DNA from: Oscillospiraceae bacterium
GTDB lineage: Bacteria > Bacillota > Clostridia > Oscillospirales > Oscillospiraceae
Assembly (NCBI GenBank): GCA_015068035.1
Contig: SVLI01000009.1
Span: 1 to 64,000, forward strand
Reading direction: 5' to 3'
Length of the DNA: 64,000 nucleotides
A model generated the notes under the pieces. The model did not search any database and was not told where the DNA came from. It worked only from the letters and a program-made list of their open reading frames with translations. Position 1 is the first letter of the stretch. Each line of letters starts with the position of its first letter. This document shows positions 16,541 to 25,288 of this stretch, piece after piece. Position numbers and translations under genes: made by a program.

Positions 16541-17241
16541 CTAACGAAAAATTGTATGAAATCCTTGGCGACATCAACGAGAAGCATGTCGAAGAGGCAA
16601 GAGGATACCGCAAGATAAAAAAGCCGGTCTGGCTCAAATGGGGTGCTATGGCTGCGTGCCTGTGTCTTGTGCTTGCAGGCTTTGCCGGTTTGCTGCATCA
16701 GAGTTTGTTGACGCCGGGCAGTGAGGATTCAGGCGGCATCGTTGGCGGTGAAGGGAATTATTACAGCGTCGCAGTACATCCGGCAACCGAAAAAAATGAG
16801 AATGTTGCGACAGCAGAAGTTGTAAGCCTTACAGAAAACGAGGCGGTGAACAGTGAATTGGCAAAGCATCTTCCCAAGCCTTTGCCCGATGGATTTCACT
16901 ATGGACGTGGAAGTATGTACAATACAGTAATGAAAGACGGAACGCAGTATCATATGCTGAGAATTGAATACATCTCCGGAACAATCCCCGAACAGCAGTA
17001 CGCAGAAGATGGTGGTGCGATCGCACCAAATTCCGATACAACAGGAGATCTCTTTACTGTCTGTGTTATGAATTATAGGCCGGAAACCGAGCACATCTAT
17101 TCCTCCGTTGACGAAATGACAGCGTCGTTGTTTGAGGAAAGCGGTTCTGCTTGTATCCGTTTGGGGGATTGTTATGTCAGCGTATTTGCTGAAACGGCAG
17201 CTCCGGACGCCGTTTTTGAAGCGGTCAAAAACTTGGCATAA
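16537..17241 (+). CDS. Putative membrane anti-sigma factor
   Basis: A 234-residue single-pass membrane protein: a cytoplasmic N-terminus of about 32 residues (TNEKLYEILGDINEKHVEEA), a membrane segment near 36-54, and an extracytoplasmic domain of about 180 residues without a family I recognise. Overlap with the sigma gene (ATGA) and this topology fit the anti-sigma partner seen in many Clostridia. No zinc-binding HxxxCxxC motif is present, so it is not of the ZAS class. The function is inferred from context. Confidence 0.65.
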   Translation: MTNEKLYEILGDINEKHVEEARGYRKIKKPVWLKWGAMAACLCLVLAGFAGLLHQSLLTPGSEDSGGIVGGEGNYYSVAVHPATEKNENVATAEVVSLTENEAVNSELAKHLPKPLPDGFHYGRGSMYNTVMKDGTQYHMLRIEYISGTIPEQQYAEDGGAIAPNSDTTGDLFTVCVMNYRPETEHIYSSVDEMTASLFEESGSACIRLGDCYVSVFAETAAPDAVFEAVKNLA

Positions 17242-17320
17242 ATCGCGAACAGAGTGAAGGCTGTTGTTCTGTGAATAAAACAGGTTGACTTCCAATCCGG
17301 CTGAACGGATTGAACTGAAT

Positions 17321-17362
17321 ATAAAACGAGGCTCCATCCTTGCGGGTGGAGCCTTGTTTTAT
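17321..17362. terminator. Intrinsic terminator between sigma operon and MATE gene
   Basis: ATAAAAC-G-AGGCTCCA and TGGAGCCT-T-GTTTTAT pair around TCCTTGCGGG. T-rich and A-rich flanks suggest it can act in both directions on the converging genes. Confidence 0.85.
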
Positions 17363-17438
17363 ATTTCCTGATGAATAAGTCTACATTCGTTTGCCCTGAG
17401 CTGATATTCCGGAAACACAAGAGGGGATGGGAGGGGGC

Positions 17439-18851
17439 TTATTCAGCAGGTTCGGGTGCCGCGGCGGACTGCGCAGCGGCGTTTAACATCTCGTAGCGCC
17501 GCTTTCCTGCCTTGCGCCAGAAGCCGCCCCAATAATAGGTGGCGAAGATGATGTCCGCACCGACCGGCGCGACAGCGGTTGCAAAGATAATGCCGAAAAG
17601 ACCCATATCAAACACCCGTGTAAACAGCAGGCACAGCGTGAGCCGCAGGAACACACCGTCGGTGAGATAGGCGATGGCGGACAGCGTTGTGTTGCCGACG
17701 CCGGTGCAGGCCGCACCGTGCGAGCTGAAGATGGCCATGGAGGCGTTGTGGATGATGTGCAGCCGCAGATACAGGCGGCAGATGTCCACAACCTCCGGAT
17801 TCTTGTCAAAGAGGTGGATGATCGGATCCGGGCAGAAGACGATGACCACTGTGGTGACTGCCGTGATGCAGAAGTTGATGAGCATAGTTGTGTCAATGGT
17901 CTTCTTCACGCGGTCAAGCTTGCCCGCGCCGACACACTGTCCACAGATGGAGCCCGCGGCGGTGCTGACAGCAAAATAGGGCATGCAGCAGACGTTGATG
18001 AGCTTACCGCCGATGCCGACAGCGGAGGAAGCGGCAACGCCATAAACGTTGACCAGGGACAGAACATAGGACAAGGTCAGGTTGATGACCGAGGACTGCA
18101 GCGCAAGCGGGATGCCGAGACGCAGATATTCCTTCAGCCAGCGCGGCAGAAGCAGGAAACTTCTGCGCTTGAAGTCAAAGGAGAAATGCTCTCTTCTGCG
18201 GTAAAGATAGACAAGCGCAAAGAGGACGGAGCAGACAATGGCGAGCATGGTCGCAAGGCCTGCACCGAAGGCGCCCATGTGCAGCGGTCCGACAAAGAGA
18301 AAGTCCAGCACGACGTTGATGCCGGCGGAGATGGCGGTGAAGAGCAGGGGACGCTTGGAGTCGCCAAGCCCGCGCATGATGGCACTCAGCGCAAGGTTGA
18401 GGAACATAAACACAAGACCGATGCTGGTGATCTGCATGTAATCCGTCGCACCCTCGAGCGCCTCGGCAGGCGTGTTGAGCAGCCGAAGCCCGAGCTGCGT
18501 GCCAAAAAGGCCGACAACACTCAGAAGCAAACCGATGATGGTGCACAGCGTGAGCAGGGAGCCGATGGCGGAGTTGAGAGACTTCTGATCCCGCGCACCC
18601 TTGAGCTGGGAGATGAGAATCTGTCCGCCGTTGGAAAAGCCCATGCCGACCGTGGTGAGCAGGTTGAGAATCTGTCCGCCGGTTGTCACGGCGGAGATAC
18701 CGACGCTTCCGTCAAACATGCCGATGATGAGCGTGTCAACAACATTGTAGAACGTGGTGAGCATGTTCGCCAAAAAGAGCGGCCATGCGAACTTGACCAT
18801 CGTTTTCAGAACACTGCCTTCGGTGAAATTGTTTTCCAATGTGTTGCTCAT
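17439..18851 (-). CDS. MATE-family multidrug/metabolite efflux transporter
   Basis: A 470-residue polytopic protein with about twelve membrane segments in two homologous halves, each with the MATE pattern (PLFLANMLTTFYNVVDTLIIG near the start; GIPLALQSSVINL at the start of the second half). MATE proteins export cationic drugs or metabolites by Na+ or H+ antiport. The start overlaps the stop of the upstream UPF0340 gene by 4 bases (ATGA on the minus strand), so the two are co-translated. Substrate unknown. Confidence 0.9.
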   Translation of the reverse strand: MSNTLENNFTEGSVLKTMVKFAWPLFLANMLTTFYNVVDTLIIGMFDGSVGISAVTTGGQILNLLTTVGMGFSNGGQILISQLKGARDQKSLNSAIGSLLTLCTIIGLLLSVVGLFGTQLGLRLLNTPAEALEGATDYMQITSIGLVFMFLNLALSAIMRGLGDSKRPLLFTAISAGINVVLDFLFVGPLHMGAFGAGLATMLAIVCSVLFALVYLYRRREHFSFDFKRRSFLLLPRWLKEYLRLGIPLALQSSVINLTLSYVLSLVNVYGVAASSAVGIGGKLINVCCMPYFAVSTAAGSICGQCVGAGKLDRVKKTIDTTMLINFCITAVTTVVIVFCPDPIIHLFDKNPEVVDICRLYLRLHIIHNASMAIFSSHGAACTGVGNTTLSAIAYLTDGVFLRLTLCLLFTRVFDMGLFGIIFATAVAPVGADIIFATYYWGGFWRKAGKRRYEMLNAAAQSAAAPEPAE

Positions 18852-19408
18852 GCCTGGCCTCCGTTGGTTTCATCCGGGTATTCCGCTCTTGCCCCGCCGA
18901 TCAGCTTCGGGCGTGTGCGCGCGGCGAGCAGGATCGCGTCGCCAATGTGCTTAACGCGCAGGCGAACCGGAACGGCCACATCCCGCAGATGCATGCCGAT
19001 CAGCGTTCCGCCGATGTCCATCCCCGCGTCTGCGCGCACATGCTCTACCGCGACGGGGTCGCGCATGGCCTCGTATACGGCAGTGGCAAAGGAGCCGCCG
19101 GCTTTCGGGCGCGGACGGACACTTACGATCTCATACCCGAACTTCTCGGCAGCGGCGCGCTCAACGATCAGGGCGCGGTTGAGATGCTCGCAGCACTGCG
19201 CTGCAAGGAAGAGTCCGCGGGCTTCCAGTTCGGCCAGAGCGGCCTTCGCGACGGCTTTCCCCGTCTCGGGGCTGGAGCCTTTCCCGATTTTTTCGCCGAG
19301 AATCTCGCTGGAAGAGCAGCCGATCACGACCAGCCCTCCCGGCCGGACGGCCGCGATGTCCAGCAATTCACCGAGCGCAGCGCGAACCTGATTTTCAATT
19401 TCTGTCAT
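18848..19408 (-). CDS. UPF0340 (YwlG/TIGR01440-type) protein
   Basis: This 186-residue soluble protein matches the UPF0340/YwlG family, whose function is unknown. Recognised features are GGLVVIGCSSSEILGEKIG near residues 24-42, AAQCCEHLNRALIVER, and the C-terminal DIGGTLIGMHL and KHIGDA segments. The Cys-Cys-Glu-His cluster could bind metal or a cofactor; that is inference. TTGGAG precedes the ATG. The gene has its own promoter and an 80-base leader with two small hairpins, and is followed by the overlapping MATE gene. Confidence 0.85.
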   Translation of the reverse strand: MTEIENQVRAALGELLDIAAVRPGGLVVIGCSSSEILGEKIGKGSSPETGKAVAKAALAELEARGLFLAAQCCEHLNRALIVERAAAEKFGYEIVSVRPRPKAGGSFATAVYEAMRDPVAVEHVRADAGMDIGGTLIGMHLRDVAVPVRLRVKHIGDAILLAARTRPKLIGGARAEYPDETNGGQA

Positions 19409-19494
19409 AAAAACTCAACTCCAAGAAAAGTGCAGAGGGGAATTGCTCCCCGGGTGATTCCGTGCGTGGAGTTCCTGATAACTCCAACTTTTTT

Positions 19495-19522
19495 ATTATA
19501 GCACGCCGGATAGAAAACACAA
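19495..19522 (-). promoter_or_regulatory. Promoter of the UPF0340-MATE operon
   Basis: On the minus strand TTGTGT, 16 bases, TGC-TATAAT (extended -10). The transcript would begin near 19488 and carry hairpins GGAGTT/AACTCC (about 19467-19484) and GGGGA/TCCCC (about 19437-19452). Confidence 0.6.
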
Positions 19523-19603
19523 GGATAATTTCTTTGTATGCGAAAAATATCTTCCCTGCGGGCGGGATGGAAAAGAAAGACAGAATTTTTTTCGACATGA
19601 AGT

Positions 19604-19632
19604 TTGACATTTCGACACGCAGGAAGTATGAT
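19604..19632 (+). promoter_or_regulatory. Sigma-A promoter of the DUF3048 lipoprotein gene
   Basis: TTGACA (19604-19609), 17-base spacer, TATGAT (19627-19632), about 50 bases before the chosen start. Confidence 0.85.
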
Positions 19633-19681
19633 ACAATCTAAGGGCAATATGTTGTCATTGACCAAAGTGGAGGAATACAAT

Positions 19682-20791
19682 ATGAAGCGATTTTTGAGTA
19701 TTTTGCTGGCACTGGCATTGGTGTTTATTGTGGCGGCCTGCAGCAAAGCAGAGCCGCTGCCGACAGCCGAACCCACGCCTGAACTGATCCAGACCCCGGA
19801 ACCCACGCCGGAGCCGACACCCGAACCCACGCCGGAGCCGACGCCTGAACCGACGCCCGAGCCCACGCCGGTACTCTATACGCACCCGCTCACCGGCGAG
19901 AGCAGCGAGACGCCTTTTGGCAATGCGCGGCCCTATGCCGTGATGATCAACAACATTAACTTTGCGCAGCCGCAATGTGCGACTTCGCAGTGCGACATTC
20001 TTTACGAGATCCTTGTGGAGGGAACAACGCGTATGATGGCGGTGTTCTCCGATCTTCAGGATGTTGGCAAAATCGGCAGTATGCGCTCTCTGCGCCCCTA
20101 TTATCTGGATATCGCCACGACCTATGATGCGCTTATGATCCACGCAGGCGGCAGCGAACAGGCTTATTCCGATGTCGCTGCGCTTGGCTGGGAAAACATC
20201 GACGGTGTGCGCGGACCGGGCGGTTATGCGTTCCAGCGCGACCCGAACCGGATGGCTCATGGTATTGAGCACAGCCTGTTTACAACGGGTGAACAGATCC
20301 TCTCCACAACGGCGGACCTGGAATACCGCACGGAGCATGAGCAGGAGAACTTTGATTACGGCCTGCTGTTTGCGGACGATGCCACCCCCGACGGGGCGAC
20401 GGCGGAGAAGGTGACTGTCCAGTTCGGCGGAATCTACGGAAAAACGACGACTTTCAGCTATGATGCGGAGACGAAGCTCTACTATCCCGCGCAGTACGGC
20501 AGCGATTATATCGACGGCAACAACTGGGAGAAGGTTGGCTTTACCAACGTGCTGGTGCTCTATGCAGCAACGCAGACGATTGACGAATACGGCCGCCTTG
20601 CCGTGACGCTCACGGGAGAGAACGAGGGTGTGTTTATCTGCGGCGGAAAGTCCGGTGAGATTACCTGGAGTCGGGAAGACCGCAATTCGCAGTTCCGTTA
20701 CACCAATGCGGACGGAAGCCCGCTGGCTTTCGGCGTCGGCAAAACATATATCTGCATTGTTCCGCTGGAAAGCAAGCTGGAAATGAACTGA
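19682..20791 (+). CDS. DUF3048 (YerB-like) lipoprotein
   Basis: Start set at the ATG at 19682 behind TGGAGGAA; the open frame upstream runs through the promoter. The 369-residue protein has a lipoprotein signal with the acylated Cys at residue 20 (IVAAC), then a TPEP repeat linker (about 27-63), then the DUF3048 domain: HPLTGE, RPYAVMINN, CDILYEILVEGTTRMMAVF, and the GSMRSLRPYYLDIA and HAGGSEQAY blocks, with FQRDPNRMAHGIEHSLFT. Family function is unknown; it is an envelope protein of Firmicutes. Monocistronic, with its own terminator. Confidence 0.9.
   Translation: MKRFLSILLALALVFIVAACSKAEPLPTAEPTPELIQTPEPTPEPTPEPTPEPTPEPTPEPTPVLYTHPLTGESSETPFGNARPYAVMINNINFAQPQCATSQCDILYEILVEGTTRMMAVFSDLQDVGKIGSMRSLRPYYLDIATTYDALMIHAGGSEQAYSDVAALGWENIDGVRGPGGYAFQRDPNRMAHGIEHSLFTTGEQILSTTADLEYRTEHEQENFDYGLLFADDATPDGATAEKVTVQFGGIYGKTTTFSYDAETKLYYPAQYGSDYIDGNNWEKVGFTNVLVLYAATQTIDEYGRLAVTLTGENEGVFICGGKSGEITWSREDRNSQFRYTNADGSPLAFGVGKTYICIVPLESKLEMN
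19789..19872 (+). repeat. Tandem repeat coding for TPEP units
   Basis: Repeats of about 12 bases (accession like CCCACGCCGGAG / CCGACGCCTGAA variants) encode Thr-Pro-Glu-Pro several times in the DUF3048 lipoprotein. Such tracts act as wall-spanning linkers and can vary in copy number. Confidence 0.75.
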
Positions 20792-20812
20792 AAAAAGCAA
20801 TAAAAAAGCAAA

Positions 20813-20856
20813 GAGGCTGCAGCGAACGGATGTTTCGCTGCAGCCTCTTGACTGTT
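20813..20856 (+). terminator. Intrinsic terminator after the DUF3048 gene
   Basis: GAGGCTGCAGCGAA (20813-20826) pairs with TTCGCTGCAGCCTC (20834-20847), followed by TTGACTGTTTTTT. It may also serve rpsU from the opposite side, since an A-rich stretch precedes it. Confidence 0.85.
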
Positions 20857-20859
20857 TTT

Positions 20860-21045
20860 TTAATAAGAACGCTTGTTCTTATTCTTGCGTGCGGCTTCGC
20901 TCTTCTTGCGACGCTTGACGCTGGGGCTCTGGTAATACTCCTTCTTGCGAAGATCAGCCAGCACGCCGGCCTTGGCGCAGTTACGCTTAAAGCGTCTCAG
21001 CGCGGCATCCAGAGACTCGTTTTCCTTGACATGGACTTCAGACAT
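20860..21045 (-). CDS. rpsU: 30S ribosomal protein S21 (bS21)
   Basis: A 61-residue, very basic protein of the small ribosomal subunit near the anti-Shine-Dalgarno region. The sequence [19 protein letters not shown] and the Lys/Arg-rich C-terminus (KNKNKRSY) are typical. Start chosen at 21045, just behind GGAGGGAATAAA; the ATG 18 bases upstream overlaps the ribosome site. It has a perfect consensus promoter. Confidence 0.96.
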   Translation of the reverse strand: MSEVHVKENESLDAALRRFKRNCAKAGVLADLRKKEYYQSPSVKRRKKSEAARKNKNKRSY

Positions 21046-21101
21046 TTTATTCCCTCCCTCCAATTTGTGCCTTGAGGGGTATCTTTGCTTTTAACAAAGG
21101 C

Positions 21102-21130
21102 ATTATAAACGCTTTCTATTGCGTTGTCAA
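21102..21130 (-). promoter_or_regulatory. Consensus sigma-A promoter of rpsU
   Basis: On the minus strand TTGACA, 17-base spacer, TATAAT: an exact match to the vegetative consensus, as suits a ribosomal protein gene. The leader is about 50 bases. The remainder of 21131-21405 contains only the prs promoter region; I see no other gene. Confidence 0.92.
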
Positions 21131-21334
21131 GTATTACTTTGCCTTGCATCTTTCTTGCATCATAACCGCCCGATTGTGTCTGATCGCGAAAAATGCTTTG
21201 CCGGGCGGATTCGCGTCCTGCACTTCGACCTGCTGCGGGCAGAACTGACACAATGCCCAAAAAAACTGCGTTTGAGCGCCTCGGATTCATTATAAAAATT
21301 TATATTCATACTTTTCTTTTGCAAATGGAGTTGC

Positions 21335-21340
21335 TATAAT
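21335..21340 (+). promoter_or_regulatory. Extended -10 promoter of prs
   Basis: TTGC-TATAAT with an extended TG motif, about 65 bases before the prs GTG. No convincing -35 is present. Confidence 0.55.
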
Positions 21341-21405
21341 GAGAATAGGGCAATCTTGCCTGTGTTTATGAGAAACAGAAATAGATATAAGGAGAGGAAC
21401 GTCAA

Positions 21406-22365
21406 GTGATTGCACATGGTAAAGAAGTAAAGGTGTTCGCCGGGAATTCCAACCCTGCGCTCGCCGAGGGTATCTGCGCATATCTGAACAAAACACTCGG
21501 AAAGTCCGAGTCGAAGAGATTTGCTGATGGAGAGTGCTCCATCTCTGTGCATGAGAGCGTGCGCGGTGTGGACGTTTTCATCGTCCAGTCCACCTGCAAG
21601 CCCGTGAACGACAACCTCATGGAGCTGCTCGTGATGATCGACGCGATGAAGCGCGCCAGCGCCGGACGTATCACCGCCGTTATCCCGTATTTCGGCTATG
21701 CCCGTCAGGACCGCAAGACCAAGAGCCGTGACCCGATCTCTGCCAAGCTTGTTGCAAACCTGCTCACCGAAGCCGGTGCGGACCGTATTCTGACGATGGA
21801 TCTGCACGCCAATCAGATTCAGGGCTTCTTTGATATTCCGGTTGACAATCTTCTTGGCGCTCCGCTTTTTGCAAACTATTACTTAAACCGCTTCGGCAAG
21901 GGCAACGAGGACCTTATGGTCGTTTCTCCGGACGTGGGCAGCGTTTCCCGCGCGCGTAACTTCGCCCTGAAGCTCAATGTCAACATGGCTATCGTGGACA
22001 AGCGCCGTGAGAAGGCCAACCAGTCCGAGGTTATGAACATCATCGGTAACGTTGAGGGCAAGACCGTCGTTCTGCTGGACGATATGGTGGACACGGCCGG
22101 CTCTCTCTGCGGCGCGGCCAAGGCGCTTGTCGAGATCGGCGGCGCGAAGGAGATCTATGCCTGCGCGAGCCATGGCGTGCTCTCCGGTCCTGCGATCGAG
22201 CGCATCCGTGACAGCTACATCAAGGAGCTTCTGCTTCTCGACACGATTCCCTATCCGGGTGCTGAGCCCTGCGACAAGATCAGCTATCTGCCTGTTGCAT
22301 CCGTGTTCGGCGAGGCGATCAACCGCATTTACGAAGAAGAGGCCATGTCCACGCTGTTTGAATAA
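21406..22365 (+). CDS. prs: Ribose-phosphate pyrophosphokinase
   Basis: Makes PRPP from ribose 5-phosphate and ATP, the precursor of nucleotides, His, Trp and NAD. The 319-residue protein has FAGNSNPALAEGICAYL, FADGECSISVHESVRGVDVFIVQST, the flexible-loop sequence PYFGYARQDRK, the metal-binding MDLHANQIQGFF, and the PRPP-binding DDMVDTAGS. The start is a GTG behind GGAGAGG at normal spacing. A hairpin follows its stop codon and precedes pth. Confidence 0.95.
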   Translation: MIAHGKEVKVFAGNSNPALAEGICAYLNKTLGKSESKRFADGECSISVHESVRGVDVFIVQSTCKPVNDNLMELLVMIDAMKRASAGRITAVIPYFGYARQDRKTKSRDPISAKLVANLLTEAGADRILTMDLHANQIQGFFDIPVDNLLGAPLFANYYLNRFGKGNEDLMVVSPDVGSVSRARNFALKLNVNMAIVDKRREKANQSEVMNIIGNVEGKTVVLLDDMVDTAGSLCGAAKALVEIGGAKEIYACASHGVLSGPAIERIRDSYIKELLLLDTIPYPGAEPCDKISYLPVASVFGEAINRIYEEEAMSTLFE

Positions 22366-22375
22366 CAGAAAACCG

Positions 22376-22402
22376 TACCGCGCACCGTTTCGGTGCGCGG
22401 TA
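22376..22402 (+). terminator. Hairpin between prs and pth
   Basis: ACCGCGCACCG and CGGTGCGCGGT pair perfectly around TTT. No T-run follows, so it is a weak terminator or a message-stability element; it argues against the GTG at 22393 as the pth start, which would lie in the stem. Confidence 0.55.
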
Positions 22403-22422
22403 TGAACAAGGATGGAAACCTT

Positions 22423-23010
22423 ATGCTGTTCAAAAAACCGTCCGGCGTGAGCTGGCTGCTGGTGTTTCTGGGGAATCCCGGAGCGAAGTTCAGCGGCAGC
22501 CGCCACAACGTCGGATTCATGACGGCCGACGTGCTGGAAAAACGCCTGAACGTGCGCATCGAGCGCCTTCGCTTCAAGGCGATGACCGCGCAGGCCGAGC
22601 TCGGCGGACAAAAGGTGCTGCTGATGAAGCCGCAGACCTATATGAATCTCTCCGGAGAAGCTGTGCGTCCGGCCGCAGCATTTTATAAAATCCCGCCCGA
22701 ACGGGTGCTTCTTGTTTCGGACGATGTTTCTTTGCCGACCGGCAAGCTGCGCATCCGCACCTCCGGCTCCGCCGGGGGGCATAACGGGCTTAAAAGCATC
22801 ATCGCCTGCCTGGGCTCGGATGCTTTCCCGCGCGTGAAGATCGGCGTGGGCGCGCCACCAAACAAGGAATACGATATGGCGGACTGGGTGCTCTCGGGCT
22901 TCCACGGTCAGGACGCAAAGACGATTGACGAGGCAGTCAGCCGTGCGGCGGACGCGCTTGAGTGCATCCTTTCCGAGGGCGCCGAGCGTGCCATGAATAA
23001 GTTTAATTGA
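22423..23010 (+). CDS. pth: Peptidyl-tRNA hydrolase
   Basis: Recycles peptidyl-tRNAs released prematurely from ribosomes. Start set at the ATG at 22423 behind AAGGATGG, giving 195 residues, close to the usual length. Motifs are LVFLGNPGAKFSGSRHNVGF with the catalytic His and Asn, KPQTYMNLSGEAV, LLVSDDVSLPTGKLRIR and GSAGGHNGLKSI. Follows prs, an association also seen in other Firmicutes. Confidence 0.94.
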   Translation: MLFKKPSGVSWLLVFLGNPGAKFSGSRHNVGFMTADVLEKRLNVRIERLRFKAMTAQAELGGQKVLLMKPQTYMNLSGEAVRPAAAFYKIPPERVLLVSDDVSLPTGKLRIRTSGSAGGHNGLKSIIACLGSDAFPRVKIGVGAPPNKEYDMADWVLSGFHGQDAKTIDEAVSRAADALECILSEGAERAMNKFN

Positions 23011-23119
23011 TTTTGCAGATCAGATCGGACGGCCGCCGATTCTTCGGCGGCCGTTTCCGTATCCGGAATATAGCCCTGCAATACGGATTTCCTCTCCAAA
23101 GGAGAAAGGGGACAGACAG

Positions 23120-25288
23120 ATGATCCAATATTCTTCCAGACAGGTCATCATTTCCGGCGGCGTCCCGGTGGAGACGCAGGCCGACGCCCGTCCGGGACGG
23201 GAAAAGACGCTGGCATATTCTATCCTGCGTGCACACGACACGGGATCCGGCGGACGTATGCGCATCCGCTTTGACGCGATGGTCAGCCACGACATCACCT
23301 ATGTTGGCGTGATTCAGACGGCGCGGGCATCCGGAATGCAGGAATTTCCCATTCCTTATGCGCTGACCAACTGTCACAACAGCCTTTGCGCTGTGGGCGG
23401 CACGATCAATGAGGATGACCATGCCTTCGGTCTTTCCGCCGCGATGAAATACGGCGGCATTTATGTCCCCGCCAATCAGGCAGTAATCCACCAGTATGCC
23501 CGCGAGAAACTGACGGCCTGCGGCAAAATGATTCTCGGCAGCGACAGCCACACCCGCTACGGTTGCTACGGCACCATGGGCGTGGGTGAGGGCGGCGGTG
23601 AGCTGGCCAAGCAGCTCCTGCGCAATACATGGGATATTGAAGCGCCCGAGGTGATCCTCGTCTGGGTGGAAGGCAAGCCGCGCCGCGGCGTCGGCCCGCA
23701 TGATGTGGCCATCGCGCTGGTTGCGGAGGTTTTCCCGGAGGGGCGCGTGAAAAATAAGGTTCTGGAGTTCGCGGGACCGGGCATCCGGAACCTCTCCATG
23801 GACTATCGCATCGGCATTGACGTCATGACTACGGAGACGAGCTGCCTCAGCTCGATTTGGGAGACGGACGAGACGGTGCGCGATTTCTACACCTGCGTTG
23901 GCAGAGCGGAGGATTATGTGCCTCTGCGCATTCAGGACGGCGCTGTGTACGACGGGCTGATCACGATTGATCTGGACAAGGTGGAGTGCATGGCGGCGCT
24001 GCCGTTCCACCCCTCCAAGGCCGTGACAATTCACGAGCTGCAAAAGAACGCCGAACTGCTTGCGGAGCTGACGCAGGGCAGCGGCAAGCCGGAGCAGGGC
24101 GTGATCGTCGGTTGTGCGGGCGGCATGTATGAAAACATCGTCGAGGCTGCCGCGATTCTTGAAACCGGAAAACTCGGAAACGGCTACTTTGACCTCTCGG
24201 TCTATCCCAGCAGCGCGCCCATTGCAACGGCGCTGGCGGCAGATGGCACCATCGCGAAGCTGCTTCGTGCCGGCGCGGTTGTCAAACCGGCGTTCTGCGG
24301 CCCCTGCTTCGGCGCGGGAGACTGTCCGGCGAATGCCACGCTTTCGCTGCGGCATTCCACGCGCAACTTCCCGAATCGCGAGGGTTCCAAGCCCGGCGAG
24401 GGACAGAGCGCCTATGTTGCGCTGATGGACGCGCGTTCCATCGCCGCGACCGCCGCAAACGGCGGTGTCATCACCGCGGCGAGTGACGTAGACTATGAAG
24501 TGCCGGAATTCCATTACGAATATGATGAAAGCGCTTATTTTGAGCGTGTTTATAACGGTTTTGGAAACCCGAAGCCGGAAACGGAGCTGCGCTTCGGTCC
24601 GAATATCACGGACTGGCCGAAGATGCCGGCGCTGAAGGAAAATCTGCTCGTGCGCCTTTGCGCCGTCATCCATGACGAGGTGACCACGACGGATGAGCTG
24701 ATTCCCTCGGGCGAGACCTCGTCCTATCGCTCCAATCCGGTGGGATTGGCGGAGTTCACGCTCTCCCGCAGAGAGCCGGAGTATGTAAGCCGCGCGAAAG
24801 CGGTTGCAGCGCTGGCCCGCAGCGGGGAGACGGGGGGCGTGGCGCCCGAGCTGGCCGAGGTCTTCTCCGCAGTCGGCGCGGATGCAGATGAAACCTGCGT
24901 CGGCTCCTGCATCTTTGCCCGCAAGCCGGGTGACGGCAGCGCCCGCGAACAGGCGGCATCCTGCCAGAAAGTGCTTGGCGGCTTTGCAAACCTCTGCTAT
25001 GAGTATGCCACGAAGCGCTATCGCTCCAACTGCATCAACTGGGGTATCGTGCCCTTTACGCTTCCGGAGGGAACGGAGTTTGTCGGTCAAGTCGGCGACT
25101 GGGTCTATGTGCCCGGCCTGCGAGAGGCGATCCTTTCTGGCAAAGAAACGCTGGAAGCAAAACTGCTCTCCAATGGAGAAGTGGTTGACATCACATTGAA
25201 CTGCGCCGGCCTGGGCGACGAGGAGAAGGAAATTCTCACCGACGGCTGCCTGATCAACTATTATGCGCGAAAGATGAGGGAAGCGTAA
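23120..25288 (+). CDS. Aconitase-superfamily hydratase, probable functional aconitase
   Basis: A 722-residue member of the aconitase superfamily of the YbhJ-like 'hydratase' type. It carries the [4Fe-4S] cysteine pattern: GCAGGMYEN in the position of the first ligand and CGPCFGAGD with the other two. GSDSHTRYGCYGTMGVGEGGGELAK matches the conserved substrate block. The last third is an aconitase swivel-type domain (IPSGETSSYRSNPVGLAEF, YRSNCINWG). Its stop overlaps the icd start by one base, which strongly suggests it interconverts citrate and isocitrate; annotation by homology alone would leave the substrate open. AGGAGAAAGGGG precedes the ATG. Confidence 0.82.
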   Translation: MIQYSSRQVIISGGVPVETQADARPGREKTLAYSILRAHDTGSGGRMRIRFDAMVSHDITYVGVIQTARASGMQEFPIPYALTNCHNSLCAVGGTINEDDHAFGLSAAMKYGGIYVPANQAVIHQYAREKLTACGKMILGSDSHTRYGCYGTMGVGEGGGELAKQLLRNTWDIEAPEVILVWVEGKPRRGVGPHDVAIALVAEVFPEGRVKNKVLEFAGPGIRNLSMDYRIGIDVMTTETSCLSSIWETDETVRDFYTCVGRAEDYVPLRIQDGAVYDGLITIDLDKVECMAALPFHPSKAVTIHELQKNAELLAELTQGSGKPEQGVIVGCAGGMYENIVEAAAILETGKLGNGYFDLSVYPSSAPIATALAADGTIAKLLRAGAVVKPAFCGPCFGAGDCPANATLSLRHSTRNFPNREGSKPGEGQSAYVALMDARSIAATAANGGVITAASDVDYEVPEFHYEYDESAYFERVYNGFGNPKPETELRFGPNITDWPKMPALKENLLVRLCAVIHDEVTTTDELIPSGETSSYRSNPVGLAEFTLSRREPEYVSRAKAVAALARSGETGGVAPELAEVFSAVGADADETCVGSCIFARKPGDGSAREQAASCQKVLGGFANLCYEYATKRYRSNCINWGIVPFTLPEGTEFVGQVGDWVYVPGLREAILSGKETLEAKLLSNGEVVDITLNCAGLGDEEKEILTDGCLINYYARKMREA

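Noticed and set aside
17718-19391. Plus-strand frame opposite the MATE and UPF0340 genes
   Set aside because: Low-complexity Asp/Gly/His composition, no ribosome site; the minus-strand genes carry clear family motifs.
19420-19490. Riboswitch in the UPF0340 leader
   Set aside because: Only two short hairpins are visible and no known consensus; kept as a remark under the promoter.
19789-19872. Possible short CRISPR-like array
   Set aside because: The repeats are contiguous without spacers and are in frame as TPEP units of a lipoprotein.
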